Below, one piece after another: positions 9,877 to 20,867 of a stretch of 64,000 bases of DNA. The notes under the pieces were generated by a model, which saw nothing but the letters and a program-made list of their open reading frames with translations, was not told the origin of the DNA and did not search any database. Made by a program: the position numbers and the translations under genes. Source of the DNA: Turnera subulata (lineage: Eukaryota > Streptophyta > Magnoliopsida > Malpighiales > Passifloraceae); contig JAKUCV010003170.1 in the NCBI GenBank assembly GCA_028386065.3, forward strand, positions 182,257-246,256, given 5' to 3'. The first letter of the stretch is position 1. Every line of letters starts with the position of its first letter.

Positions 9877-11841
9877 TGTAACAGCCCGGGTAAAATTTTT
9901 TATTTTTACCGGACTGTAAAAGTCTTTTTACCGTGATTTACTGTTGAATTAATCTTGGGTAATTAATTCAAGGTAAAACGGGAGTCGTTTTTCAAAACCG
10001 AGAGTTTTCCCACGCTCGTGATTTTCCCGTGGATTTTTCGGGCCTAAGTTGGTATTTTTCGGGTTTCGAAATTTCTCGGAAAAATCACACTGGAAAATAA
10101 ATGTGGGGCTATCAGTTATTTTCTGTTCCAGACTAGACTCGCTTAATAATGCAGACAAGCTGCATTATTAATGAGTCACAGGCTGAACAGTTTAGTTTCC
10201 ATCTTTATAACCGTGAAGAGAAACCAGGAGAAGGGGAGGAAGAGGGGAAGAAGAGAAAAAGACAGAAAAGAAAAAGAGAGAAAAAAAAAGAAGAAAAGGA
10301 AAAAAAAGAAAAGAAATAAATAAAAGAAAAAAAAAAGAAAAAAAAAGAAATAGAAAAAAAAAGAAACAGAGAGGGAGTGGAAAAAAGAAAAAATGAAAGA
10401 AAAAAAAAAGAAAAAAAAGAAATTTGGAAAAATGAAATGAAGAAGAAAATCAGAAGAAAAAAATACAGAAAATACAGAAAAGAAGGAAAAATCGGAATTA
10501 TGGAATGAACAGTCGTCACCTTCTCCTCTCCCCCGACAACTGTTCACCTCGAGACGCTCCGGGCCGAGTCTCATGCCACCGCCGCCACCACCGTGCTCGC
10601 CATCCTGTCGCCGTCCTGTTGCCGTCGCCCCCGAGTCGTTCCGTCCATCGTAGCGCCGTGACGCGCCGATGACCCGCCGCGCGACCCGCGGATCCAGCTC
10701 CCTCACGCCTGCTGCCTCACGCCGACGACGCAGCGCCGCCGTTCCGCAGCCCATGGAGTCGCCATCGTCCACCGCGGCTGCAGCTGTGCTCGCCCTTCAA
10801 TATGTGCCTGTATTACTCGGTTATTTTGTTTTGTGGATTATTGCATTGTTGAGTATTGTGTTTGTTGTGGTTTGTCTCGGGATGTTAATCCCATGGTCTT
10901 GATTGTTGTCGGGATGTTTATCCCAGTATCTTGATTGGGTTTGAATATTTATTTTCGTGTCTTTTGGAATAAGTATAATGGAATTAATTAATAATTTGAG
11001 ATAAGGATGTTGATCCTTGATTTGGATAGGGATGTCTATCCCGGTATTTTGGTTAGGGATGTCGATCCCTACGATTTGATTTTGATGACGATAATATAAA
11101 TGTCACGTGATAGGTAGTGGTACGACTCGATGGTTTAAGACTGTTTCGTGGTGGCCGTGACCTGGGTTCTTGTTATAAGCATGTCTATGCTTGGGATGTC
11201 TATCCCGTGATTATTTTTGGGATGTCTATCCCTGGGTTCGTATTTTTGGGATGTCGATCCCTGGGTTCTCTGGATTTGGTTTGGCACCTGGAATGTGTTA
11301 ACAACCAGGTTTGACCTCTAGCTTATCCGTGACGGGGCCCGGGAAAGTTAAAATTGGAAATTGGATTTTATTTGAGTCTTTCGGTTTTGGACCGGTTTTG
11401 GGTCGAGTCTTTTGGTTTGGCTGTTGTGCCTGTTTTTTGACTTGAGTAATTATAGTTGCATATTGATTGTCTTTCCTTCATCGGTGAGCACTTCAGACTC
11501 ACCCCTCACCTGCGGGCTTTCATCCCGTAGGATGAGTTATTTGTTGTACAGGTTTGGTGCATTCCAGACAGGCTGCGGCGCTATCCCTTGGACAGGGCTC
11601 GGATCCATAGTTTGCATCTATGTCGCATACAGTGTTTTGTGAGTTATTAAGTCTTCCGCTGTGCATTATTTTGTTATTGTTGGGCCATTGAGCCGATCAT
11701 GTTGTTATTAACGTTTTTACTTCTGGGCTGTTGAGCCCGAGTTACTGTTGTACACACTGTATGCTGGGCTTGTTTTGATTGGGTCATCACAGTTCCGGCA
11801 CGTGTTTACTGTGTACGGTAAATACGGGTCGGGGTGTTTCA
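9877..11841 (+). repeat. E1 3' LTR with internal deletion
   Basis: Matches the 5' LTR but jumps at about 10794-10797 from the GC-rich block (equivalent to 5544) to the segment equivalent to 6498, removing about 953 bp. CCTT is present at both edges of the deleted segment. The palindrome array follows. Confidence 0.85.
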
Positions 11842-13984
11842 GTTTGTCTTCCCGCCATATTGGAAAAGTGCAAAGGAGAATTTAGACCTTACATGAGAAA
11901 AATAGGGCAAAAGAAAAAAAAAGCTTAATTGGATGTTGTTGTGTTGAATTATAGTTGAATAGTATATATAGCTGAATAACTCTAGTGTAAAATGATTTAT
12001 TTATTTTTGCAAGTTGTTTTTCTTTCCATGAGTTACTGGATTGATTTCTGAAGAGTTAATTGTTTTTTTTTGGCTATTTAAATCTCCTTAATCACTTTCA
12101 AAATTTTCTTGAAAATCTATATATACCATGGTTTTCTATGTTAGACAACCTCATATAAGGCATAAATCTGGCCTAGATTTGTTTAGGAGTTGTTTAATAA
12201 TGCTTATTTTCAACCTACTTTTTCACTGATAGGATAATTATCAAGTGGACGGAGAAGCAAAATAAATATAATAAATAGGAAACTAAATCCTCTATCTAAG
12301 GAAAGTAAATCCTTTCTATGAATATGTTTTCGTTTTTTGGTAGATGAATGTATAGAAGTAAATCTTCCAAAACTAAATCCTTTATATGCATGTGTCTTTG
12401 TTTGGTAAATATATGAGTAATTAGTATTAATTGATTAATTAATAGGCAAAGCTATTGTCATGGTTTGAATTGTAATAAAAAACAACTTTTATCCTACTGG
12501 CCCTACACAAAAGTTCATGTTGTCATGGTTTATGACCTTAAGAGTAATTATCGGACAATTGAAGAAAGTTATTGTAAAGTGATTTAGTCATCAGCTGTTT
12601 AGAAATATATAGAGACTAAAACATGATAATTTTCCATTTATACCCTTTCATATTAAGTAGATTTCAAAGAGTTACAAATTCACAATTGACTTCTACCACA
12701 GATTTTCAATTGATACATGGGAAATTATTAAGACAAATTGTTGGAAAAAAGGAGAATAAATTGACATGAAATTAAAACTTTATCATTCACCAAAAGAGTC
12801 GATAGACATATATTTCATCATGCATAGTTCTTTTTCCTTTTGAGCTTTCCTTCCAAGTCTTCTCCTTCTCATCTTCAAGACTATCAACCAACACAACCAA
12901 CTCATTGTATTGTTTGCTAAGAGTCATTGGACCTTACTTTGTGATGGGCCTTGATAGTAGACTAAGCTTGGTTAATTGTTGTCGGTGGTTGCCAATCTAA
13001 AAAGCGATTAGCCATATATTCAATGGAGGAAGTGGCAAATAAACCAACCCACATTGAACAGGCCAGACCTTCGCTTTGAGAGAATAATCAACTCATTATC
13101 TTCTTTTTCAATTTTCTCCATATCTATCATTTGTTTCTCCTTGACTGTTTTAAAAACATTTCGACTTCGAAATGTAAAGGAGAAAAGACATTCACCTAAA
13201 AGAGAAAAGTCGCATAAAAGAAAAGAAAGAAAAGGGTAGGTACGCAAGATGCATATTTGATTGAATGTATATATAGTTGAATAATTCCACTAATTCAATA
13301 CTGTAAAACAATTTATTTATTATTGCAAGTTGATTGCCTTTCCATATATTGCACCATTACTTTTTAATGAGTTAATTTCTTTTTTTTGTTATTTTTTTGG
13401 TAGTTTCTTTTTTTTTTGTAATTAAATCTCCTTAAACAGCTATTCAATTGAGAGAGATTATTCCTACCCATGATTTAATTTATAAAGTGCTTATTTTATT
13501 GGCAAGTTAAATCTTTTAAATCACTAATTAAGAGAGATTAGTCGTGTTATTTTTGGAATTGTTTAACTACGTTATTGCTTATCCATTCTACTAGTCGCAT
13601 TATTTAGGAGTTTTTTAATTACGTCATTGCTTATCTAATCATTCCCTTCTAATACCACTAACATTAAATATCTAACTGTTGAGAAGTAGTAGTGTCTTGC
13701 CCAAGTAGTAGATTCTCTCGTAGGAGGAATTTTATGCTAGTTGTGAACATGATCTTAAATTTGATTATATTAGAAAAAACTAAACTAAGTATACATATTA
13801 GATGTGCAGATTAGCACAAAGTAGTTTTACATTAGAGCTTTAATTAGACTTGTATGCCTTTAGTAAGCACAAAATCTAATACATAAGTCAATTCATAGTT
13901 TACCGATGCAACGCCACCATTGCGAACCTCTACCACTTGTGAGAACCACACCCTTGCTCGGTTGGCAAGGATATTGCTCCGTGA
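11842..13984. other. AT-rich intergenic DNA with second copy of duplication X (13015-13450)
   Basis: The first 300 bp continue the X1 segment interrupted by E1; 13015-13450 is its diverged second copy. No gene is supported. Confidence 0.4.
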
Positions 13985-14665
13985 ACCTGGCCTAAATTTG
14001 ATGGGCTGTAATTTTTTATCATTCTTTCTGAAAAATATTTGAACTTGTTCGATTCAAGTGGATAGAACCGATTCGATGATTCCCGAATAGATGAAATAAC
14101 CGCTTCCCGAATAACCATCATTCCAAACATATTCCCAGATGCGACTAGAGGAGTCACATAGGTCTCACTTAAAACCTTGAGACCTTGACAGAATATGCTA
14201 GCACGGTATTTGCATTTGAACCAAGTTTGTTCATTTCGCTCATTGCTTGAGAATAGGCTTGATTTTTCAACTATGTTGCTTCTTATTCGGGACATGAGAG
14301 GCTCGCTCTCGCTCAACTTTATTTCCTTTGTTCACAACATCAAGCCCTTCCTTGGAAAGTAATTATCACAAATCCAGACAAACTCACAGGAATGTGTGGC
14401 ACACAATGTTCTTAGTGTTCTCTTGATTGTCCGCAGACAAGGAGTCGCCACCCAAGTTTATTAGGGAAAACTTGAGAAAAACCCATAAATGACTCCGGAT
14501 AAAGCACAAATCTCGATTCCAAGAGGAGGATCTGGAAATTCATTTACTACTAGCCACCGTCTTTACAGGGACGATACCAACAATATTAGATGCCAAGGTC
14601 AATCTGTATGCTTCACAGCCGAGTTGATGCAAATACTTTATGTTCAAACAATCAAATAGGTATGC
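13985..14665. repeat. direct repeat A (partner B at 23645-24154 plus 33957-34070)
   Basis: Diverged copies share landmarks in order: AACCGCTTCCC, ATTCCCAGATG, GGAGTCACA, GACCTTGA, AATATGCT, the phrase TTAGGrAAAACTTGAGAAAAAC, AAGAGGAGGAT and ACTACTAGCCACCGT. Copy B is interrupted by E4. They may be LTRs or parts of an old element. The open frame at 13930-14316 on the minus strand is not kept in copy B and is not called. Confidence 0.5.
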
Positions 14666-14669
14666 ATGT

Positions 14670-15226
14670 GTGAGGACCCGACCCAAAATTAATTGGGCCT
14701 CCTTACCTATTCCTTTACACTTTCTTCGTAACCAACAACCCAACAATCGAAGGAGTCGCCACCTTGATTTTATTTGGGAAAATCAAGGAAAAAATCATTA
14801 GGCTTCGGCCTCTTTCATAGGCAACATCTTAAGAGATAGATCATAGCGAACCAGAGATTGTTGGATTCGGGGGTTCGTCACGGATAGGAAGGTGTTAGGC
14901 ACCCATCCATGTTGGGGCGAAACTTTGTGTAATTGAAGAAGAAAAAGTATACCTTGTGTAAGTGTGCAAGTGTGGAAACAAATCACATCAACAAAATAAA
15001 TAACTAAAAGTAATAAGAAAGGGGAAAAGAAGAAGAATTGGCTTGCATCTCATTGGCAACTAGAGACTACCTACGTACCCGAGTGACCGGGATCAAAGCC
15101 ACGTAGTTCTAATAGTTCATCAACACAAATCACATCATCATATCATCAGCAGCATCAAATCAGTAGCAATCAATAATATTAACATTCAAAAAGGGATTAG
15201 AGTTACCTTGGTTGTTGGACAGAATC
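14670..15226. mobile_element. remnant of an older LTR-type element hosting E2
   Basis: Contains GTGAGGACCCGACCC, GGAGTCGCCACCTTG, GGAAGGTGTTAGGCACCC and CTACCTACGTACCCGAGTGA, phrases I associate with LTRs of Tat/Ogre-type Ty3 elements in many dicots (from memory, not checked). It is interrupted by E2 and continues at 22389. Confidence 0.4.
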
Positions 15227-18200
15227 TGAAACACCCCGACCTGATTTTACCCAACTCACAGTATTTACCGGACAACAGTGCCGACACGTGGCACAAACAA
15301 TGTAAGTAACAGCAATAACGGCCCCAACGGCCCAACATCAATACATGTCACCCATCTCGGGGACATCGACACATAAATCCGGCCCATCGACCCAATATAA
15401 AAAAAAACACGTCACCCGAACCCAGGGACCCAAAACATAGCACATCGGAAGCAATTTAATCTCAATATCATCATATGCAAAACCTGATGCAAACTAATGG
15501 ATCCGAGTCCTGTCCGAGGGATAACGCCGCAGCCTGTCTGGAATGCATCATACCTGAACCACAAATAACTCAACCTACGGGATGAAAGCCCTCAGGTGAG
15601 GGGTGAGTCCGAAGTGCTCACCGGGTAAAACCCATAAGCAAATACACATATACAAGCAACCGCTAATTTCCAAGTCACATCACCAACAATTAACTAAGGT
15701 TCTCACGAACCTTAAATACACACTTGTGATTCTAGATACACTATACCAATTTTATTATCAGGGCCCCTATCACAAGTTAAATAGTGGCCGTCGCCAGGTA
15801 GTCAAGCTAGCTAGCCCGTGGACCCCGCCCTGGTACCTCCACGTAATAACTGGCACAGACAGGGAGCAGACCCCAAGCACACTCTCCCCCAGCGCCTAAA
15901 ATAATAATTGGTACAGACAGGGAGCAGACCCCAAGCACACTCTCCCCTAGCACCATAAAGCAAAAGACTACCATCTGGCTGTTCCAACATTTAACCGTGA
16001 CTTACTAGATGTCTAAGTGTTTCCATTTTATTATTTCTTTTTCCTCAACTTGTTCCACATTACTATTAAGTGACCCATATTCATTATCCCGAGCAGGCTC
16101 ACGACCTCTTCGCTCTTTTGGATAATAACTTAACCAAACTGTCATCACATAATTGTACCCCCGGTACTCAACTCACACAATTCTCACAGTCAACAACAAC
16201 AGTAATAAACTTACTTATACCAACAATTCCAACATCATCAATAACATCAACAGTAGCATTAATTTCAACAACATCAACGACAACAATTATCAACTTAATT
16301 CATCTCACAACAAATCATTCACAGCCACAAAGTATCATACCAGCAAATATCACACATAGTAACAAACAGCAACTTGATATCACGGCAGTATATAAATATT
16401 TACTTATCCTCACCTTAGCCGATTATCAGGTTTAGGAATCCTCAAAAGGTTCCAAAGTCGGTTCCACAGGATCTGCTCGATATCGACTCCTATATAACAA
16501 ATAACAAATGCACACATAAGATGCACATAATCGGTATGCCATGATGCCATAAATTGTAAATTAAACCCCCACTCGGTTATACGTTATCATCTCTATAAAA
16601 TTATTATACTTGCCAAAATATAATTACCAAATATTATTATTTATTTTTTTCCAAAAAGATATTATTATATATACTTAGTGAAATATTCCCTAGAATATAC
16701 ACTACCATATTTATTTCCAAAATATTTTCATAGCATGTATACCCCTTTCTAAAATTATTTACTCTTATAATAATTTTTCAAAGAAAATTCATATTATAAC
16801 TACATTTTCTCAAAATAATGTTAGTGATATCATTTTATTTTTTTCCAGTAAAACATATTCATATACTTCATATATATATATTTCCAAAATACTATAACTC
16901 ATACTTACCATATTAATAAAATAACCATAACATAATTACCTTAATTTTCCAAAAATAGTCATATCCCATATATATATATTTCACCATTTATATCCATAAT
17001 ATATATATCAACGGTATTTACCATATATTTATTTTTTTTAAGGATATAAATCATATGATATTTTTAGTTCCTTTCTAGAAAATATAATCATTTAATTTAT
17101 TATTACTTTTCCAAAAAATATAATTTATCAGCCATATTATTTTTTCCCAGATATATTTTTTTATTTTTTTATTATTAATAACAGACTGGGCCAGCCCATA
17201 ATATTTCTGGGCTAACCCAGAACCAAACTCAGACAAAGGCCCAGCTGTGAAAGCCCAAACCCATGTCATTAATCCAGCCCAGCACCTCAAGCCCAAGTCC
17301 CACAACAACCGGGTCAACCCAAAGCGAGATCGGGTCAAACCCGCAACAAATGGGTCGACCCGTGTGTGGTCTGCAACCCGAGCCACTGCTCACCTCGATG
17401 TGAGCTGCAACGACGGCAGCATGGGAACGGAGGCGATGGCGGCACAGCTGACGGGGGCGAGACGTGGCGGCACAGCTGACGGGGCGAGACGTGGCGGCGT
17501 CGTGTGCAGGCGAGGAGGCGACGGTGGAGGCTGCATCTGGTCGGCGCGGCGACGGAGAGGAAACGTTATGGGAAGAGACAGTGGATCCGGCGGCTCTGCA
17601 CGTCAGGTCTGGTGGCTCGTCGACTGGTCTCCACTGGACGGCGAGGAAGAGAGGAGGGCGGTCGTCGGGCAGCGCGATGGTGGTCTCGGTTGGTGAAGGC
17701 GGTGGATCAGTGGAGGTGGTGGCAGATCCATTGGCTCGGCACGTCGTTCGTCTCGTCCAAGCGGCGGCATGGTTGGCTTGGCGACGGAGGGCGGCGCAAG
17801 CACGAGGAGGAGAGGCGGCAGATGGTGGAGGCTTGTGTGGTGGTGGTTGGTGTCGGGTGGTGTGTTGTTATCTCTTTTTTTTTTTTAACTTTTCTTTTCT
17901 ATTTCTTTTTTTTTTTTTGTATATCCTCTCCTTTTTTTTTCTTCCTTGGTTTTGCAGGTAACGAGAATGGAAGGGAAAAGCTGGGTATGGTGTTTCTGCA
18001 GAAGAAAAGAAGAGTGGTAATGTGTTTGATGTCTGTTGCAGGAAGAAGAAAAGGTGGTATACTGATAAGGCAGGAGAACACGGGTGACACAGGAAGAAAA
18101 AGAAAGGCGTTGCCTTGCATTATTGAGGCGGCTCAATAATGCAGGGTCGTGTCCAAACCGGACCAGAAAATAACTGCATACCTCCTTAGTTATTTTCCGG

Positions 18201-18413
18201 TGTGATTTTTCAGAGGATTCCGGGACCCGAAAAATACCAACTTTGGTCCGTAAATTCCACAGAAAAATTCTGAGCGCGGGAAAAACCTCGGTTACAAAAA
18301 ACGACACCCGATTTACCTTGAATTAATTACCCAAGAAAAATTCAAAGGTAAATCACTGTAAAAAGACTTTTACAGTCCCAATAAAGATCCAAATTTTTAC
18401 CCGAGCTATTACA
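15227..18413 (-). repeat. E2 3' LTR (3187 bp)
   Basis: Full-length LTR of a subfamily that shares both ends with E1 but lacks the GGGAT palindrome array in its middle. It contains a tandem duplication at about 15847-15952 (unit with GACAGGGAGCAGACCCCAAG), another at 17433-17500 (GGCGGCACAGCTGACGGGG), and the promoter palindrome GCATTATTGAG-GCGG-CTCAATAATGC (18117-18142). Confidence 0.85.
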
Positions 18414-18432
18414 TTCTACCCACCTTAAAAAG
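18414..18432 (-). other. E2 polypurine tract (complement)
   Basis: TTCTACCCACCTTAAAAAG, the complement of the PPT seen at 9861, directly abuts the LTR. Confidence 0.6.
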
Positions 18433-18559
18433 AATTTCGTCCCTAAAATTCCTTGTCTTATCCGTGGGTCCTACCATGATAAGGTTCTGGTACACTCTAC
18501 CAGGTGTCCAAACTCAACGCGAGATACCACTTATACCCTTAAGGGACATCTCATCCGCT

Positions 18560-18567
18560 TATAAATA
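18560..18567 (+). promoter_or_regulatory. TATA box of ORF-A (E2)
   Basis: TATAAATA 41 nt upstream of the ORF-A ATG. E1 (9725-9733, minus) and E3 (31706-31715, minus) have TATAAGAACC at almost the same distance. The first transcribed bases would lie just before the ATG. Confidence 0.55.
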
Positions 18568-18600
18568 CCAAACCTCATAACTGAGAACTCACTCTCAGCC

Positions 18601-18978
18601 ATGGACTCTCCACTAAGAACAAGAACCACCTCAGACTCCGAGGATAATAGCTATATCGGTGGTACTGCTTTCCCGACAAGCTCCGATGAAGAACATCCCA
18701 AGAAGCGGTTAAAGACCAACATCATCAGTCTGAAGCAAGATATGGTGGTCTCCCTAAGACGGCGAGAGAAGCGTGCCAACAAGAAAGTTGAGGATAGGAA
18801 GGGCAAGGCAATGGCTGAAAGCACCACTCCACAGCAGACACTAATGCAGCTAAATGTCTCACTGAGGAAGGTCAGCTCGGCGGTGATGCAGATCGAGCTG
18901 GCGTTCGCGGAACTCTTCCCTCACATGAAAAACATACAAAAGCTTGTAAAGGACCTAGAGAAGCATGTAACTCAATAG
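18601..18978 (+). CDS. ORF-A, intact 125-aa protein of E2, antisense to the element
   Basis: Begins ATGGACTCTCC and ends TAG. Residues 1-35 are Ser/Thr/Asp/Glu-rich. Residues 36-75 hold two basic clusters (PKKRLK and RRREKRANKK) that suggest a nuclear protein. Residues 78-125 form a probable amphipathic or coiled-coil helix (LRKVSSAVMQIELAFAEL). No catalytic motif or known family is recognised; it is not a Gag by any zinc-knuckle signature. It is the only fully open copy here (E1 has one stop, E3 has indels). It precedes ORF-B on the same strand by about 950 bp. Function unknown; DNA or RNA binding is a guess from the charge. Confidence 0.75.
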   Translation: MDSPLRTRTTSDSEDNSYIGGTAFPTSSDEEHPKKRLKTNIISLKQDMVVSLRRREKRANKKVEDRKGKAMAESTTPQQTLMQLNVSLRKVSSAVMQIELAFAELFPHMKNIQKLVKDLEKHVTQ

Positions 18979-19199
18979 AGTACTTCTTCTCCATTGTATA
19001 AACGTTAGGAAAGAAATAAAACAAGCTTTTTTTTTTTCAAAATAAAACTCTTTTTACTTATGAAAATCTCATGTTTAAAGAAAATCAACATCTAAAGCAG
19101 AACAAAAATCAACAATAAGGATGTAAAGTCAAACATAAAGAAATTAAAAACAAAACTTGTTTAACAAAACCAAAACATAAAGAAGTTAAAACAAAACAT

Positions 19200-19510
19200 G
19201 TTTTCATGTTCGGCGCTCTAGATCGGTCGTAAACATCCTCGATCCCGAGAAACGTGACATGCACAGCTAACGGTGATGTCGGTTTCCCTCATGAAAAAGA
19301 CATCCGTTAACTCGCAAGGCGATGATCACGAGCACATCCTGTGTCCCTCGAAAGAAACAACATCCACTTGTCCACAAACTCCGCATGAGCCAAAAACGTC
19401 TTTCAGATATCGTATCCCTCCATGACGTCCAAACAGGTGTAACCTTGTCGCACATGCACTCTACTCGAGGTATGGTCCCATCAGTCTAGCCACAACGGTC
19501 AATGATGCAT
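19200..19510 (+). other. conserved non-coding block between ORF-A and ORF-B (E2)
   Basis: Counterpart of 8840-9080 and 30740-31045 (complement), containing GATCCCGAGAAACGTGACAT and CGCACATGCACTCTACTCGA. Conserved without a shared reading frame. Confidence 0.5.
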
Positions 19511-19817
19511 GTGATAAAAAGATGTAGAAAATATAGAAAAAACCATAAAAGAAACGCCAAGATAGCCAGAGCGAAAGAAAATTGTGAGATGGAAAAGAGC
19601 TGAAAAATACTTGCATTTGTAGCCCGAAAAACATATAAAGTAATGAAGTAATAAATGAGGCAACGACAAAATTTTCAAAAAGCAACACCTTGCAGAATGA
19701 AAACGGTTTGGAGTTTTATGAAGGGAATCTGCTTTTCCCATCACCGAAAAATATTTAAAACTTTCCGTAAACATGTGGGGGCTATACCTTGAAAAACAGA
19801 AAATCTCTTTTTTTTTC

Positions 19818-19826
19818 TATAAAAGG
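19818..19826 (+). promoter_or_regulatory. TATA box of ORF-B (E2)
   Basis: TATAAAAGG, 117 nt upstream of the ORF-B ATG at 19935. Confidence 0.55.
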
Positions 19827-19934
19827 CTAAACGGTGGAAAGCGAAACCATAAAACATCTTAAAGCAAACAAAATGTTAAGGCAAAAGAAACCACAATACT
19901 CAAAAAAACAAAACACCAATGCGTCCAGAACACG

Positions 19935-20627
19935 ATGCCTGCTCCATCATCTGTCTTCTTCGTCGAAGGTGCCTCCCTAGGCAGAAGAAACCGGCTGGCC
20001 TACAGCCTGATCAACGAACGTCCAAACAAACTACCGAACGAGCTCAGCAGGATGCCTCGTCTGGTCTTTGTCAACGAACTCTACTCGTCGAGGTTCTTTG
20101 TCACTCCCATAGAAGAGACGTTCTTCCTGGAGGATTCATGCACTCTGAGAACCTCCTTCAACGGCTCGGCCAATTCCGTCATGTTTTTCATTTATGAAAG
20201 ACTTCAGGAATTCAACCTAGAGCCCACTTGCCAATTCCTGGGCCAAGGCACCTACTACCAGCTTTCGATGACTACCCAGAGCATGCCCAGAGTAACTCAG
20301 TTACCCCCAACTTGGCCAAAGGCCCGACTGCTGGTGTGGAACTGCAGAGGAACCGCTAGGCGTTCCCAGGAGTTTTCGCGTACCCTGAGGGACCTAAAGA
20401 ACCAGCACAAGCCCAACATGGTTCTGCTCACGGAGACCCAGTGGCAGCCTGAAGACAATCACGTTGTCATCCCACTCCGGTTTCCTCCAGCAAACCGGTT
20501 CGACCTTCCTGGCCAGAACAACACGGGCGGCATGTGGTTCTCGTGGAATGATAGCATCATGGTCAACATTACCAATGACCCCAATAGTTTTAGGGTCAAC
20601 GTTGTACCAAGAAGAAGAATATTTTAA
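19935..20627 (+). CDS. ORF-B, intact 230-aa chimeric protein of E2, antisense to the element
   Basis: Residues 1-125 form a conserved region I do not recognise, with the motifs VFFVEGASLGRRNRLAYS, LVFVNELYSSRFFVTP and GSANSVMFFI. Residues 128-220 read ARLLVWNCRG, then KPNMVLLTETQ, then GGMWFSWND. This is the start of a LINE-type AP endonuclease/EEP fold (Asn in NCRG and Glu in TET correspond to metal-binding residues of that family). The remaining catalytic motifs are absent, so nuclease activity is unlikely. By eye the protein is about 85% identical to the E3 copy. It is related to the copy in the copia element C1. It is read opposite to the LTR promoter. Confidence 0.8.
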   Translation: MPAPSSVFFVEGASLGRRNRLAYSLINERPNKLPNELSRMPRLVFVNELYSSRFFVTPIEETFFLEDSCTLRTSFNGSANSVMFFIYERLQEFNLEPTCQFLGQGTYYQLSMTTQSMPRVTQLPPTWPKARLLVWNCRGTARRSQEFSRTLRDLKNQHKPNMVLLTETQWQPEDNHVVIPLRFPPANRFDLPGQNNTGGMWFSWNDSIMVNITNDPNSFRVNVVPRRRIF

Positions 20628-20852
20628 ATAATAATGATAATGTAATATTAATATTAGTAATATTAATAATATTTATGTTTCTGCATGTTTATGGCATCAA
20701 TTACCTCTTATGTGAATGTTATGTGGCAAGCTGGCGTCCCTCGACTGGATCCATCATGTACTAACCAAATGACATAAATGCAAAATAATAAACATGTGGA
20801 GCGAGCTATGCACAGCAAATAAGCAAAACAATCACCCAAGGACCTACCGCCC

Positions 20853-20864
20853 ACTCCGCTACCA
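20853..20864 (-). other. E2 primer binding site (complement)
   Basis: ACTCCGCTACCA, the complement of TGGTAGCGGAGT, 3 nt from the 5' LTR edge. Confidence 0.55.
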
Positions 20865-20867
20865 AAA

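Larger units (their letters stand above)
4700..11841 (+). mobile_element. E1: non-autonomous long-LTR retrotransposon (LARD-like) with antisense ORFs
   Basis: A complete 7.1-kb insertion beginning TGTAACAGCCCGGG and ending CGGGGTGTTTCA, flanked by GCTTG (4695-4699) and GTTTG (11842-11846), an almost perfect 5-bp target duplication. The 5' LTR is 2843 bp and the 3' LTR 1965 bp; they differ mainly by a 0.95-kb deletion. The interior (7543-9876) has a PBS, a PPT and two decayed antisense ORFs but no gag, protease, RT or integrase. The terminal signals resemble those of Ty3/chromovirus-type elements, which presumably supplied its enzymes in trans (inference). Confidence 0.88.

Noticed and set aside
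13930..14316. 128-aa minus-strand ORF
   Set aside because: The diverged copy at 23645-23945 lacks the frame and no motif is recognised.
17247..18139. Overlapping plus-strand ORFs in the E2 LTR (also 41846-42510 in C1)
   Set aside because: Open because of GC-rich composition; neighbouring LTR copies do not keep the frame and no domain is visible.
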